Assembly (NCBI GenBank): GCA_023213315.1
Contig: JAKCPI010009379.1
Coordinates: forward strand, 1-64,000
Length of the DNA: 64,000 bases
Direction of reading: 5' to 3'
DNA from: Euborellia annulipes
Lineage: Eukaryota > Arthropoda > Insecta > Dermaptera > Anisolabididae
The position numbers and the translations under genes are program-made. This document shows, in pieces, positions 52,206-62,223 of this stretch. The notes under the pieces were generated by a model. That model did no database searches and had not been told where the DNA came from. It saw only the letters and a list, made by a program, of their open reading frames with translations. Position 1 is the stretch's first letter; every line of letters begins with the position of its first letter.

Positions 52206-54117
52206 TAGATAAATGAATTCCAACATGGCTTTCTAACAAAAAGATCAGTTGTATCTAATCTGGTTGCTTACGTGGAATATCTGTCTCAGAGCATGGATAA
52301 CGGATTCCAAGTGGACCAGTTTACACTGATTTTTCAAAGGCTTTTAATTCTGTGAATCACAGGATTTTGCTTGATAAGTTGGATGCATATGGTTTTTCTG
52401 ATAATCTTTTAAAATTTTTTTCCAGCTATTTGTTAGGCAGAAAACAATATGTAACGTACAAGGGCTGTAAATCCAATAAATTTCTAGTTACACGTGGAGT
52501 TCCACAAGGAAGTAACCCTGGACCTTTATTATTCCTCATTTTCATAAATGATAAGATAGATAAGATAAGATAAGATATTTTATTCATATTATAGTGCGAA
52601 CACATATACGTTTGTACAAAAAAGATACATTTGTCATATTACATTTGGTTTAGAGCAAATGCTCTTAGTCTAAATGCCCCCGACATGAAAAAGAAAAAGG
52701 ATTTTATATCCCCCTCTGAAAGAGAGAGAATTACAGATGCGAGTTCCTCCCCGGCGTTCAAGTTTTTCACCCTTTCCAAATAGGAAACCCGCATCGGCTC
52801 GTAAAGGGGACACTCCACTATAATATGAAATAACGTCTCTGCCGCATTCATATTACACATGCCGCATGCCTCCTCTTGATTGACCTATATGTTTTACCAT
52901 TGAAGCTCAATTTTAGGAATCTCTTTCCAGACAACCTTATCTGGGCACAGAATATTTTAAGAGAAAACCCTATTTTCCACAAAAAATAGGTCTGAGGCCC
53001 ATCCGAATGAAACAGATAGGCCGTCTTTAGGAAGGGGCCGTATGTAGACTGGCCCAAAAAATCCAAGTCGGCCGACACCAGCGATCCCTCATATGCTTCC
53101 AGAGGCACTCCCAGAGCAGCAACCACCGAGTCCACAGATCTAAAATCCACATCTATCCCAGCCGAAGACGTCAAATTTCGAAGTTGAATCACCCAATTAA
53201 ATCGTATATTTCCAGCTGTTTCTAACTCCATCAGCCTGGAAAGACATATCTTCGGATATCTCTGGTCGTCCATCAAAAGTATCTTCTTAAGCCACCTCAG
53301 AAACATCCTTAGAACCTGAAGTGACAGCTTAACCCGGCCTACTTCGAGCCTCACGGCCGCATCAGAGGTAGTAATCGAAAGGCATAAAAGTCTTTTAAAA
53401 AAGTTGGTCTGCACCCTTTCGATGTTATCCAGATAACGCAGGCTCCACACTGGTGCACCATACAACAAAACGCTTGTCACCATGGCGTCAAACAATCTCT
53501 CCACAGTATCCCAACTGGAACACCTCGAACGAAAGAGTATCCCCAGTACAGTCGAAGATGCGAGGAAAGCCCTACTTATCGCATTCCTTGTCGCCAGCAG
53601 CGAAACACCAGAACTCGAGAACGTTGTGCCAAGATAGACACATTCCGGAGTACACTCAATGGTGGAATTCTCACACTTGAAATGCGTAGTTCCCGAGAAG
53701 CGTCCCTTGTGAAAGATCATTATTTTGGTCTTCCTTGCATTTATCCTGAGACCATTCTCCTAGCAATACTCGGCAAGAACCGCCAACTTCCTGCTCACCT
53801 CAGAAGGTGTATCAGAGAACAGTACGAGGTCATCGGCGTAAAGTAGCTGAAGAATGTCAAGAGACGGAGTAACCGAAACTCCAGAACATCCATGACTTCT
53901 GAAATAATCCTCCATGTCTGCAATATATAATGAATATAAAAGAGGGCTCAAACATTCACCCTGGAGGATACCCTGAGTAACCTGGACAGCCGACGATCTT
54001 CTCGCGCCCGATTTCACTCGTACATTTGCCTTATCATAAAGATTAACTAAGCGCTTTTCATAAATGATATTACAAATGTAATAAAGAATTCCAGATTTTT
54101 GTTATATGCGGATTAGG
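52206..54117 (+). pseudogene. LINE RT fragment split by another LINE
   Basis: Encodes FQHGFLTKRSVVSNLVAYVE, TDFSKAFNSVNHRILLDKL, SYLLGRKQYVTYKG and TRGVPQGSNPGPLLFLIFIN to 52553. After the insertion at 52554-54054 it resumes with DITNVIKNSRFLLYAD and is cut within the YADD catalytic motif at 54117 by the ATCGAT-rich sequence. A frameshift lies near 52318. Confidence 0.8.
52554..54054 (-). mobile_element. 5'-truncated LINE inserted into another LINE
   Basis: Flanked by the 15-bp duplication TTTTCATAAATGATA (52539-52553 and 54055-54069). The minus strand encodes QGILQGECLSPLLYSLYIAD and LLYADDLVLFSD (YADD near 53838), stops at about 53760, then continues from 53720 with YLGTTFSSSGVSL and LLYGAPVWSLRYL. 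The Cys/His tail CGMCNMNAAETLFHIIVECP follows after a one-base shift near 52860. The 3' tail is a TATCT-type simple repeat at 52554-52578. Confidence 0.9.
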
Positions 54118-54350
54118 GGTGTTCGATTGTGGAAAAAAATAATCGATTGTCGATTGTCAAAAATAATCGATTATTCCGATTAATCGATTGTCAGGCAAAC
54201 AATCGATTGTTAAGCAAAGAATCGATTATTCTTATAATCGATTATTAGGCAAACAATCGATTATTCTTATAATCGATTGTTATGCAAATAATCGATTATT
54301 CTTACAATCGATTGTAAGGCAAACAATCGATTATTTTTCATAATTGATTA
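54118..54350. repeat. Array of AATCGATT palindromes
   Basis: ATCGAT occurs about a dozen times in 230 bases, in units such as AATCGATTATTCTTATAATC separated by GGCAAACA or GTTATGCAAA. The start AGGGGTGTTCGATTG resembles termini of Ac-type hAT elements, which carry such subterminal repeats. No far end was found. Confidence 0.75.
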
Positions 54351-54429
54351 TAGGAATTATAGTGGTACAAATTAGGCCCTTAGGGGCTATTGTTCACCAG
54401 CCTACTACAATAAAGGGTGGGGGTGGCTA

Positions 54430-54949
54430 CAGTGGCGGCTCGTGAGTTTAATGCCGGGGGGGGGCGCACCACCGGGGAGTCTGGAGGGTCCCCAAGAGAA
54501 CACTAAACCATACACACTAAATCACACTACATACCAATCACACATTCGTTAAACACTTAGAATGCGGTTAAAAAGTTAAGGAACGCCGCCGCGCTGTGCG
54601 GCGACTAGCTGATGCTTCGCTCTGAGCATGCTCGGACGGCGTCCCAAAGCTCCCATTCGGCTCAAGCTTACACGCGTCATAGCACCAGCAGCCCCCACCA
54701 CACCTCTCTCCTTGTAATTGCATGTTGATGGATTGGGGCGTTCAGGACAGCGTCCGACTGCTATAAATACGCACTTTTCGCGCTATTTTTGCCTGTTTTT
54801 TTCCCTATATTTTCGATGTACGCGACTGATAAAACACTTTGGTTAGTTAGATGTATAATTATAATTGAATGGGTATTTAATTATTTTTTACTTTTTCAAA
54901 TCTTTAGGAGGGGCGGCGTCCGAGAGTCCTTATGGGAGAGCCGCCACTG
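54430..54949 (+). mobile_element. Non-autonomous hAT-like element, 520 bp
   Basis: Starts CAGTGGCGGCTCGTGAG, ends AGAGCCGCCACTG, perfect 8-bp duplication GGTGGCTA (54422-54429 and 54950-54957). G-run at 54456-54464. An internal AT-to-GC contrast, but no transposase frame. An end fragment of the same family is at 7478. Confidence 0.93.
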
Positions 54950-54959
54950 GGTGGCTAAC

Positions 54960-55460
54960 CGCTTATTGTTGTAGGACGTTCATCTGCTTCGCTTAGGCTC
55001 GTTTCGGAGTTAGTCAATCTCCGTATGGCCGGCTGATCTATATTCTATATATGTAAAGAAAGAAGTGAACTTAGGGTTGATTGTATTTGAAAGAAAATAA
55101 ATTTTATATGTAAAAAAAAATTTTAATTAAAAATTAATGAAATCGAAGGGTAATTATCCCAGGATTGATGTATAGCTCTTGCTGTACAGATGGTACTTAG
55201 TGTCTCAGATCTGAGGGTTATGTTAGATCAGAATAGTTGCTTAAAAATTAGATTATTGTAAGGCAAGTTCATAGAACTTCAATCCTAGGGGTTGAAAAGC
55301 CATTTACGTTGAAGATAAATACGAAAAGCCCGTAGAGTTAAAACGAAAGAGAAAAATAAAAAAAAAAAAAAAATGAGAAATAGTTATCACAGCTGAGAGA
55401 AAAAAGTTATTATAAAAAAATTTAATCAATTCAATTTATTGAAAAGCATTTAGAAATAAA
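54960..55460. other. No feature seen
   Basis: AT-rich sequence with A-runs near 55360. No ends, repeats or coding signal I can support. Confidence 0.45.
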
Positions 55461-55464
55461 CGTG

Positions 55465-57715
55465 AGTTTTATTTATTTATTTATTTATAGCCGTTTTGGT
55501 TCGTTTACAAATAATAATACAATAGTAGTTTTTTTTTTTTTTTTTAACATAACTTTATACATACTGTATAATAAAATTTTTTAAGAGTTTTAGAATTATA
55601 ATACATTAGCATTTTCTTATGGAACCAGGCCCCTTAGGGCATAGGCCTCCCCCAAATGAGTCCACGCTTTCCTCTGTCTTGCCACTCTGCACCAGTCTCT
55701 GCCTGCCACCTCCGCCAGATCGTCAGACCATCTTTTCGTCTGTCTACCCCTTTTCCTCTTGAAGGTTAAGGGGCACCACTCCGTCACCACTCGTCCATCT
55801 TCCACCACTTAATCTGGAGACGTGACCAGCCCAATTCCACTTCATTCTTTTAATGTTGACGTTGATGTTAATGGTTCCGGTCCTCTTGTAGATATATTTT
55901 GATGTAATTTTATCGCTTCTTTTGTACCCTAATATTGACCTTAACATGGCTCTATGTGTGGTCGCAACCTTTTTGGACAGTTTTTCTGTGAGCGACCATG
56001 TTTGTGCACCATATGTCAAGGTAGGTACTATACATCGGTTCAGTACTTTTATTTTTGATTCTAGTTTTATTGCTTTGTTCTTTAATATGTACCTTAGGGA
56101 CCAAAACTTATTCCACCCCAGACCAATCCTCCTGTTCACCTCTTGTGAGCTTCTATCTAAAAAGCTGACAGATTGTCCGAGGTAGATCGTTTCATCTCTA
56201 CATGGAATTGGTGGTTCGTTGTTCCCAGATCTGATGTCATCCAGTCGATTGTTGGTGATTATAACGCTTTTCTTTGTGTTTATCCTGAGTCCGATCTTTA
56301 CTTTTGCTATTTAGTTCTTGTATCATATTTATCATTTGGTTTTTTGATGTTGCGATTAAGACTATATCGTCCGCGAATCTAAGATTATTCAGGTAAACTC
56401 CATCTATTTTTAGTCCTTTTTCCTCCCAGTTTAATTTTCGGAACATGTTCTCCAAGACTCAGTTGAACAATATCGGTGAAAGAGGGTCTCCTCACCCCTC
56501 TTCTTACTGGAAAAAAGATCCGAGTTCGTCTAGGAGAATACGTGCTTGACAGTTGCTGTACAGGTTTCTAATCAGTTCGATGTAACCATCCTCAACTCCC
56601 TGAGTACTTAAGGCTTTCATGATGGACTTCTGTTCCAAGGAATCGAAGGCTTTAGTATAGTCGATGAAGGAAGTAAATATCGATTTGGTATTCCCTGCTT
56701 TTTTCAATGATCTGATTGACTACATGGAGATGATCACAGGCAGAGTATCCAGACCTGAAGCCAGCCTGTTCGACAGGTTGATTTGAGTTTAGCGTTTTCT
56801 CTATTCTCTTCTGAATAATTTTCATAAAGATTTTTCCCATGTTGGATGATATAGTAAGAGGTCGATAGTTGTTTATATCGCGAGTGTCACCTTTTTTAAA
56901 TATTAGTAAAATATTAGATTTTTGCCATTCTTTTGGAATTATTTTTGTTTTTAATATATTATTGAATATTCGTGTTAATGGTTTTATTATAATATTTATT
57001 GAGTATTTTATTATTTCATTTGTGATCCCATCTATGCCAGGTGTTTTTTCTTTTTTGAGTCTTTGCACTATATTGATGATTTCTGACTCTAAAATTTCAG
57101 GTATATCGTTATCTCTTGTAGGCGCCATCTTTTACATTTATATCAATTTCTTCACCAGAGTATAGTTTTTTGTAAAATTCTGTTCCTATATTGATAATAT
57201 CTTTGCGATTGGATTGAAGTTTGTTATTTTTGTCAAACAAACAAGTTGTCATCTTTCGGCCAGATGAAAGGTTCGTTTTTATTTGTTTTATAGGTGTGTG
57301 TGTGGTTCCAGTAAAGTTTGTATAATGTTGTCGTTATATGATTTTTATATTATATTTTACATTTTTACACATTACGTTATGTTCTAATCTAGACTTTTTA
57401 CAAATTCTATTAATTTTTAATTTATTTCTTATTTGTATGAGTTTTTTAGTATTTTCAGAGAGAATTGATTTGCTTTTTGTCATCATATTGGCTTCGCTCT
57501 ATAACTGTTTTAAACAAGTTTCTAATTTTTGATATTGTGATTGTACATCTCTTTGAGAGGAATAATTTATTTGTTTTAATCTCTTATCTATTTCATAGTA
57601 TTGTTCACATGTTATCTGTTGTAATGATATAGTATTTTTTTTATTCCATTCTGGGTGTGGTCTTTTATTAATTGTTTGTAAAGGAATTTCTGTTTTTAGC
57701 AATCTGTGATCTGTA
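55465..57715 (-). pseudogene. RTE-like LINE, RT and C-terminal domain, broken
   Basis: In order on the minus strand: DHRLLKTEIPLQT (end of the endonuclease), then at 57128-56652 KEKTPGIDGITNEIIKY, NYRPLTISSNMGKIFMK and QAGFRSGYSACDHLH. TDYTKAFDSLE-like sequence follows at 56660, FADDIVLIATSKN near 56360, and the C-terminal KRMKWNWAGHVSRL...GRQTKRWSDDLAEVAGRDW...LGEAYA. The set is typical of arthropod RTE endonuclease-RT proteins. At least five frame breaks. The 3' end is an (AAAT)n tail at about 55465-55487. Confidence 0.85.
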
Positions 57716-57723
57716 TTAAAAAT

Positions 57724-58171
57724 TAAAAATTTTATTATTTAATAATTGTTGGCCCTGGCCAAAAAAGCCTTTAAGCCAGTCCCCAGTCTACAACAGGTTA
57801 CATTTGCTTTTATAATATAGGCTTATCCATAATATAATTACAAGTTTACAATTAATTAATTAAAACTAAACTTTTTAGTCTTTACAAAAACGTTCTCAGG
57901 CTCACTAAAAACATCAGAACATTTTTCCTGACGTCCCCGTCCCCATTTTGATTAAAACTTTCTAGTAGAATAGTCATCTTTGTAGGAAGACTAACCTGAT
58001 TTTTGATGTTGTCATATAGACGATCAATCTGGTGTTTTTTCTTCATACACCCAAGGAAGATATGATTAACATCACCTACAGTGATGTTATCACATTCGCA
58101 AAAAGGCGTTGGCCTTAATTTTAAATAAAATAATCTTTTCGGAGTTGCGACATGGCCCAATCTTAATCTAA
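57724..58171 (-). pseudogene. I-like LINE, C-terminal knuckle and 3' UTR
   Basis: Encodes IRLRLGHVATPKRLFY and CECDNITVGDVNHIFLGC, the Cys/His segment at the end of I-type ORF2 proteins, then a stop at 57882. The 3' UTR contains the GGCTTAAAGGC and GGCCAGGGCC foldback and ends in AT-rich tail near 57724. Joined in frame to 59325 once the palindromic element is removed. Confidence 0.85.
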
Positions 58172-58174
58172 TTA

Positions 58175-59321
58175 CACTGTGCAACAAGAAAAAAAGCCCC
58201 GAGAAAATTCCTTCAGATTCTTAAGTAAAATGACCTCCTGAATCCAAATATGACCTCCGTTTTCCCCCACCACGTACCGTTTTCGGGGGGAGCCCCCCTA
58301 CTTATTTCCACCCCTTTTCGTTAATTATAGGGCCACGAAAAAAATTTGGAGGGATGAAAAGGAATATTTTAGCCTTAACATTTCTTAGAAGGTCTAGAGA
58401 AGTGAAAAGTTAAAAAACATTAACATTTGGATCCAAGGGGGGAGGGGGGCTTGGGGGAGGATTTTGTCCCTTAAAATGCAAAAAAAAATCATTAAAAATG
58501 ATCGATTTTTTCTGGTTTTTCCCAATTTTTTCACTGATTTTCTAAATATTTCAGCTGACAGACCCACCTCACCCTTCCTTAAACATCCCTCAACTAAAAA
58601 AAAATATATAGGATAAAGCGGGTGGGGTGTGAGCGATTCCGAAGCCCTTGCAAGAAGAATTTTTTTCAATTATTGACAAGAAGCAATTTCTAACCCTTTA
58701 GATAAAATATGGAAATATTGAAGGACTTAAAAGAATCCGTATATTTAAGTTTAAATTTGTAAAGATCAGCCCAAAAAAATGAAAGTTGGCCGCATATTTG
58801 CCAATTTGACCAACTGAGCTGTGAATCTTCCATCTTCTTGCAAGGGCTTCGGAATCGCCCACACCCCACCCGCTTTGTCCTATATATATTTTTTTTAGTT
58901 GAGGGATGTTTACGGAAGGGTGAGGTGGGTCTGTCAGCTGAAATATGTAGAAAATCAGTGAAAAAATTGGGAAAAACCAGAAAAAATCGATCATTTTTAA
59001 TGATTTTTTTGCATTTTAAGGGACAAAATCCTCCCCCACGCCCCCCCCCTGGATCCAAATGTTAATGTTTTTAAACTTTTCACTTCTCTAGACCTTCTGA
59101 AGAAATGTTAAGGATAAAATATTGCTTTTCATCCCTCCAAATTTTTTTCGTGGCCCTATAATTAACGAAAAGGGGTAGAAATAAGTAGGGGGCTCCCCTC
59201 CGAAAACGGTACGTGGTGGGGGAAAACGAAGGTGATATTTGGATTCAGGAGGTCATTTTACTTTAGAATCTGAAGGAATTTTCTCGGGGCCAGAAAAAAA
59301 GTTTTATTTTGTAGCACAGTG
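58175..59321. mobile_element. Palindromic DNA element with 3-bp TTA duplication
   Basis: Ends CACTGTGC and GCACAGTG. The two halves (58175 to about 58680 and about 58800-59321) are reverse complements over most of their length. TTA flanks both sides (58172-58174 and 59322-59324). Removing the element and one TTA restores the LINE frame (NILTLI then IRLRLGH). A TTA/TWA duplication is typical of PIF/Harbinger-type elements, but there is no transposase to confirm it. Confidence 0.85.
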
Positions 59322-59324
59322 TTA

Positions 59325-60935
59325 TCAGAGTTAATATGTTCCTAAAAAGACGACTATTCTCAAACCAGCATCGGCTAGGTATCCTAGGCATTATTTTGCA
59401 TAGCTGAGTACCCTTTACTGCAGCGTAAGCGTCCCATTCATTTTGCCAGTCGTCTAAACACAATTTTTTGACAAGTGCACGGGCATCCGGGATTGGTAAC
59501 CTCATCTCTATGGGTGTTCCACTCTCTATGGCGTCCTGCGCCAAAAGATTTTCAATCTCATTCCCTGGTATGCCCTTATGACCGGGGCACCAGATCAGAT
59601 TAACATGTTTTTTTATTTCTACTATTAGTCTTTTAATTTCATATAAAATATAATTTTTATTGTTATTTTTGTTCAAATTCTTGAGACCTAATAATAAACT
59701 TGCAGAGTCTGTAACGATTAAAATTTTATTACCTAAAACATTGTTCTTGATATACATTAATGATCGAAGCAGTGCAACTGCTTCAGCACTAAATATTGAG
59801 AATTCCCTTGGCAGAGAAAATTTGGAACCATGGTGAGTGTTGAAATGGTAAAAAGCACACCCTACTCTATCACTGAGATTTTTCTTTGACCCATCGGTAT
59901 AGATAACGTCAAAATTGGAGAATCTTTCATTAATTGTACCAATAAACTTATGCCTTAGGAATGGATCCTCTTTGGACCAAGACCAGATGTGAATGGTCAT
60001 GCCTCCAAATCTCGAGGAATAGGAGGAAAAGAACTTTAACGGCAAATCCGTTACATTCAGAGGCGGGACATTAGTTAATATTTTATTGTAGTTGTTAACC
60101 ATATGGATGTTCCGCCTTAATCTATGATTATGTCTCGTAAAACTACATATATCCTTCAACATATCGAGAGACGACATAACACTTTTGTCACACATAGAAA
60201 TCTTATTAATCAAAAGTCTCTCAGTCAAATCGACCTTCGAATAGATAGAGGCATTTCCCTAGCTTCCATTAAAAGAGAATTGACCGGACTGGAACACATT
60301 GCTCCAAGGCAACATCTAAGAACCCTATATTGAAAGGTGTCTATTTTCTTTAGAAACTGATTTGGTGCGTTTGAATATAAAGAGCAGCCATAATCCAAAC
60401 ATGACCTTATCAATGATCTATACATTAGTAGACAACAGCTAGGATGCGCACCCCACCAAGTCTTTGAGACACACCTTATTATATTTAATCTTTTCTCACA
60501 CATTGACATGAGATTGTTGATATGACACACCCACGTCAACTTTTGATCAAGTATCATCCCTAAGAACTTAAAACTTTTAACAATTTCTATATTCAAATTG
60601 TTTATAGTTAAGCTGTTAAGTGTGGGGATTTTGTATTTACGAGTAAAAATAATGGATTTGGTCTTAGATGCCTCTAATTCTAAATTATTTTTAAGTAGCC
60701 AGCACATGATATTTTGGAATGAATTAGAAAGATTAAAAGTATTAAGATCTACAGACTCAGATTGAGTAAACAAACATATATCGTCGGCAAATTGCAACAA
60801 TTTAACGTTTGGAGTTAAATTTCTACTTAAATCATTAGTGTATAACATGTAGAGTAATGGGCTAAGAGCGGAGCTCTGCACTAATCCGTTTGAAATACTT
60901 CTTGGACTATAAATAGAACTATTGTTTTTAATATA
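59325..60935 (-). pseudogene. I-like LINE ORF2, RT palm to RNase H
   Basis: 60929-60225: LVQSSALSPLLYMLY, QFADDICLF (FADD near 60785), KFLGMILDQKLTW and RVLRCCLGAM. A frameshift near 60228 joins RLLINKISMCDKSVMS. RNase H follows: VIYTDGSKKN, FSIFSAEAVALL, ILIVTDSASLL and WCPGHKGIPGNEIENLLAQD, with the D, E, D and H/N-D residues in place. RNase H in a LINE points to the I/R1 group. The upstream part lies beyond the mariner at 60936-62221. Confidence 0.9.
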
Positions 60936-62221
60936 CCAGGGGTGTGCCTATGAAACCGACCTTTAGAGGTGCGCACATAAACACATATTTTATAAAAGTG
61001 AAAAAAGATATTTTATTCAAAGTAATTTCCTTCGTTAGCAATACAATTCTCCCATCTTTCAGGGAGCTTATGAATCCCTCTCCAAAAAAACTCGTCTTCT
61101 TTCGAGGCAAACCATTCATCGAGCCATTTGGCAACATTTTCGTAATCTGTGAACTGCTGCTCCCTCAAAGCGTGACCCAAAGATGAAAACAAGTGATAGT
61201 CCGTTGGGGCCAAGTCTGGGGAATAAGCCGCATGTGTGAGAATTTCCCACCCAAACGTTTCAATGGTTTCTTTGGTTCGTTTTGCAGCGTGTGACGGAGC
61301 GTTGTCGTGCAACAAGATGACTTTGTGCTGCCTTTTTTGATATTCTGGTCTTCTTTGGCGTATAGCCTGGTTCAATTTCACCATTTGCTGTTGATAACGT
61401 TCCGTATTGACAGTTTCGCCAGGTTTCAGGAGTTCGTAATAGATAATTCCCTTCTGATCCCACCAAACACAAAGCATTGTCTTTCGTCCATATCGATTTG
61501 GTCTTGGAGTCGATGTTGATGGCTCACCTGGAGATACCCATGATGCTCGACGCTTAGGATTTTCAAAAAGATCCATTTTTCATCTCCAGTAACAATTCGA
61601 TGAAGAAATGACTTTCTTTTGTATCTGGCGAGCAGCATCTCACAAGTGGTTTTTCGGTTCTCTTGCTGCCTTTCGTTCAGTTCATGTGGAACCCATTTCC
61701 CGATCTTCTGGATCTTCCCCATAGCTTTCAGACGCTTGGAAATAGTTTCCCGAGTCACGTTTAACTGTTCTGCCAATTGTTGTTGTGTTTGAGTTGAATC
61801 TTCATTCAACAATTCTTGCAAATCGGTGTCATCAAACTTTTTGGGCGGTCGGCCACGTGCTTCGTTCTTAATGTCAAAATCTCCCCTCTTGAATTTTTTG
61901 AACCATTCTTTGCACTGTGTTTCACCAAGAGCATAGTCGCCAAAAGCTTCTACAAGCATTCGATGAGACTCCGCGGCCGTTTTTTTCAAATGATAGCAAA
62001 AAATCAACGCCGTCCGCAAATCACTTTGTTGAGGAACAAAGGTTGACATGTTTGACGTGGTGAAAAAAAATGTTGGGAGTATGAAATTGGAATTTTTTTG
62101 AGTTCGAAACTTAGAACAGACATAAACCAAACAAACAAACTCAATAACTAGACTGTATAGTACCAAAACTGGCCGCCAGGATTTTTCAAAGTAAAAGGCG
62201 GTTTCATAGGCACACCCCTGG
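60936..62221 (-). mobile_element. Full-length mariner transposon, 1286 bp
   Basis: Terminal inverted repeats CCAGGGGTGTGCCTATGAAA (perfect over about 23 bp), flanked by TA on both sides (60934-60935 and 62222-62223). Length and layout are those of a complete mariner. It sits inside the I-like LINE. Confidence 0.96.
61013..62049 (-). pseudogene. Mariner transposase, one frameshift
   Basis: Starts MSTFVPQQSDLRTALIFCYH. The N-terminal helix-turn-helix region has FGDYALGETQCKEWFKKF and LNVTRETISKRLKAMGK, followed by WVPHEL. The DD34D catalytic residues lie in GDEKWI, HDNAPSH and YSPDLAPTDYHLF, all present. One base is missing in the T-run at about 61568-61573 (WIF then ENPKRRASWV); otherwise the product would be 345 residues, the standard mariner length. 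The family cuts and pastes at TA. The frameshift could be real or a homopolymer error. Confidence 0.93.
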
Positions 62222-62223
62222 TA

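Noticed and set aside
54118..54350. CRISPR-like spaced repeats (AATCGATT units)
   Set aside because: Repeats are short self-palindromes with near-identical spacers in a eukaryotic intergenic or intronic setting; not a CRISPR array.
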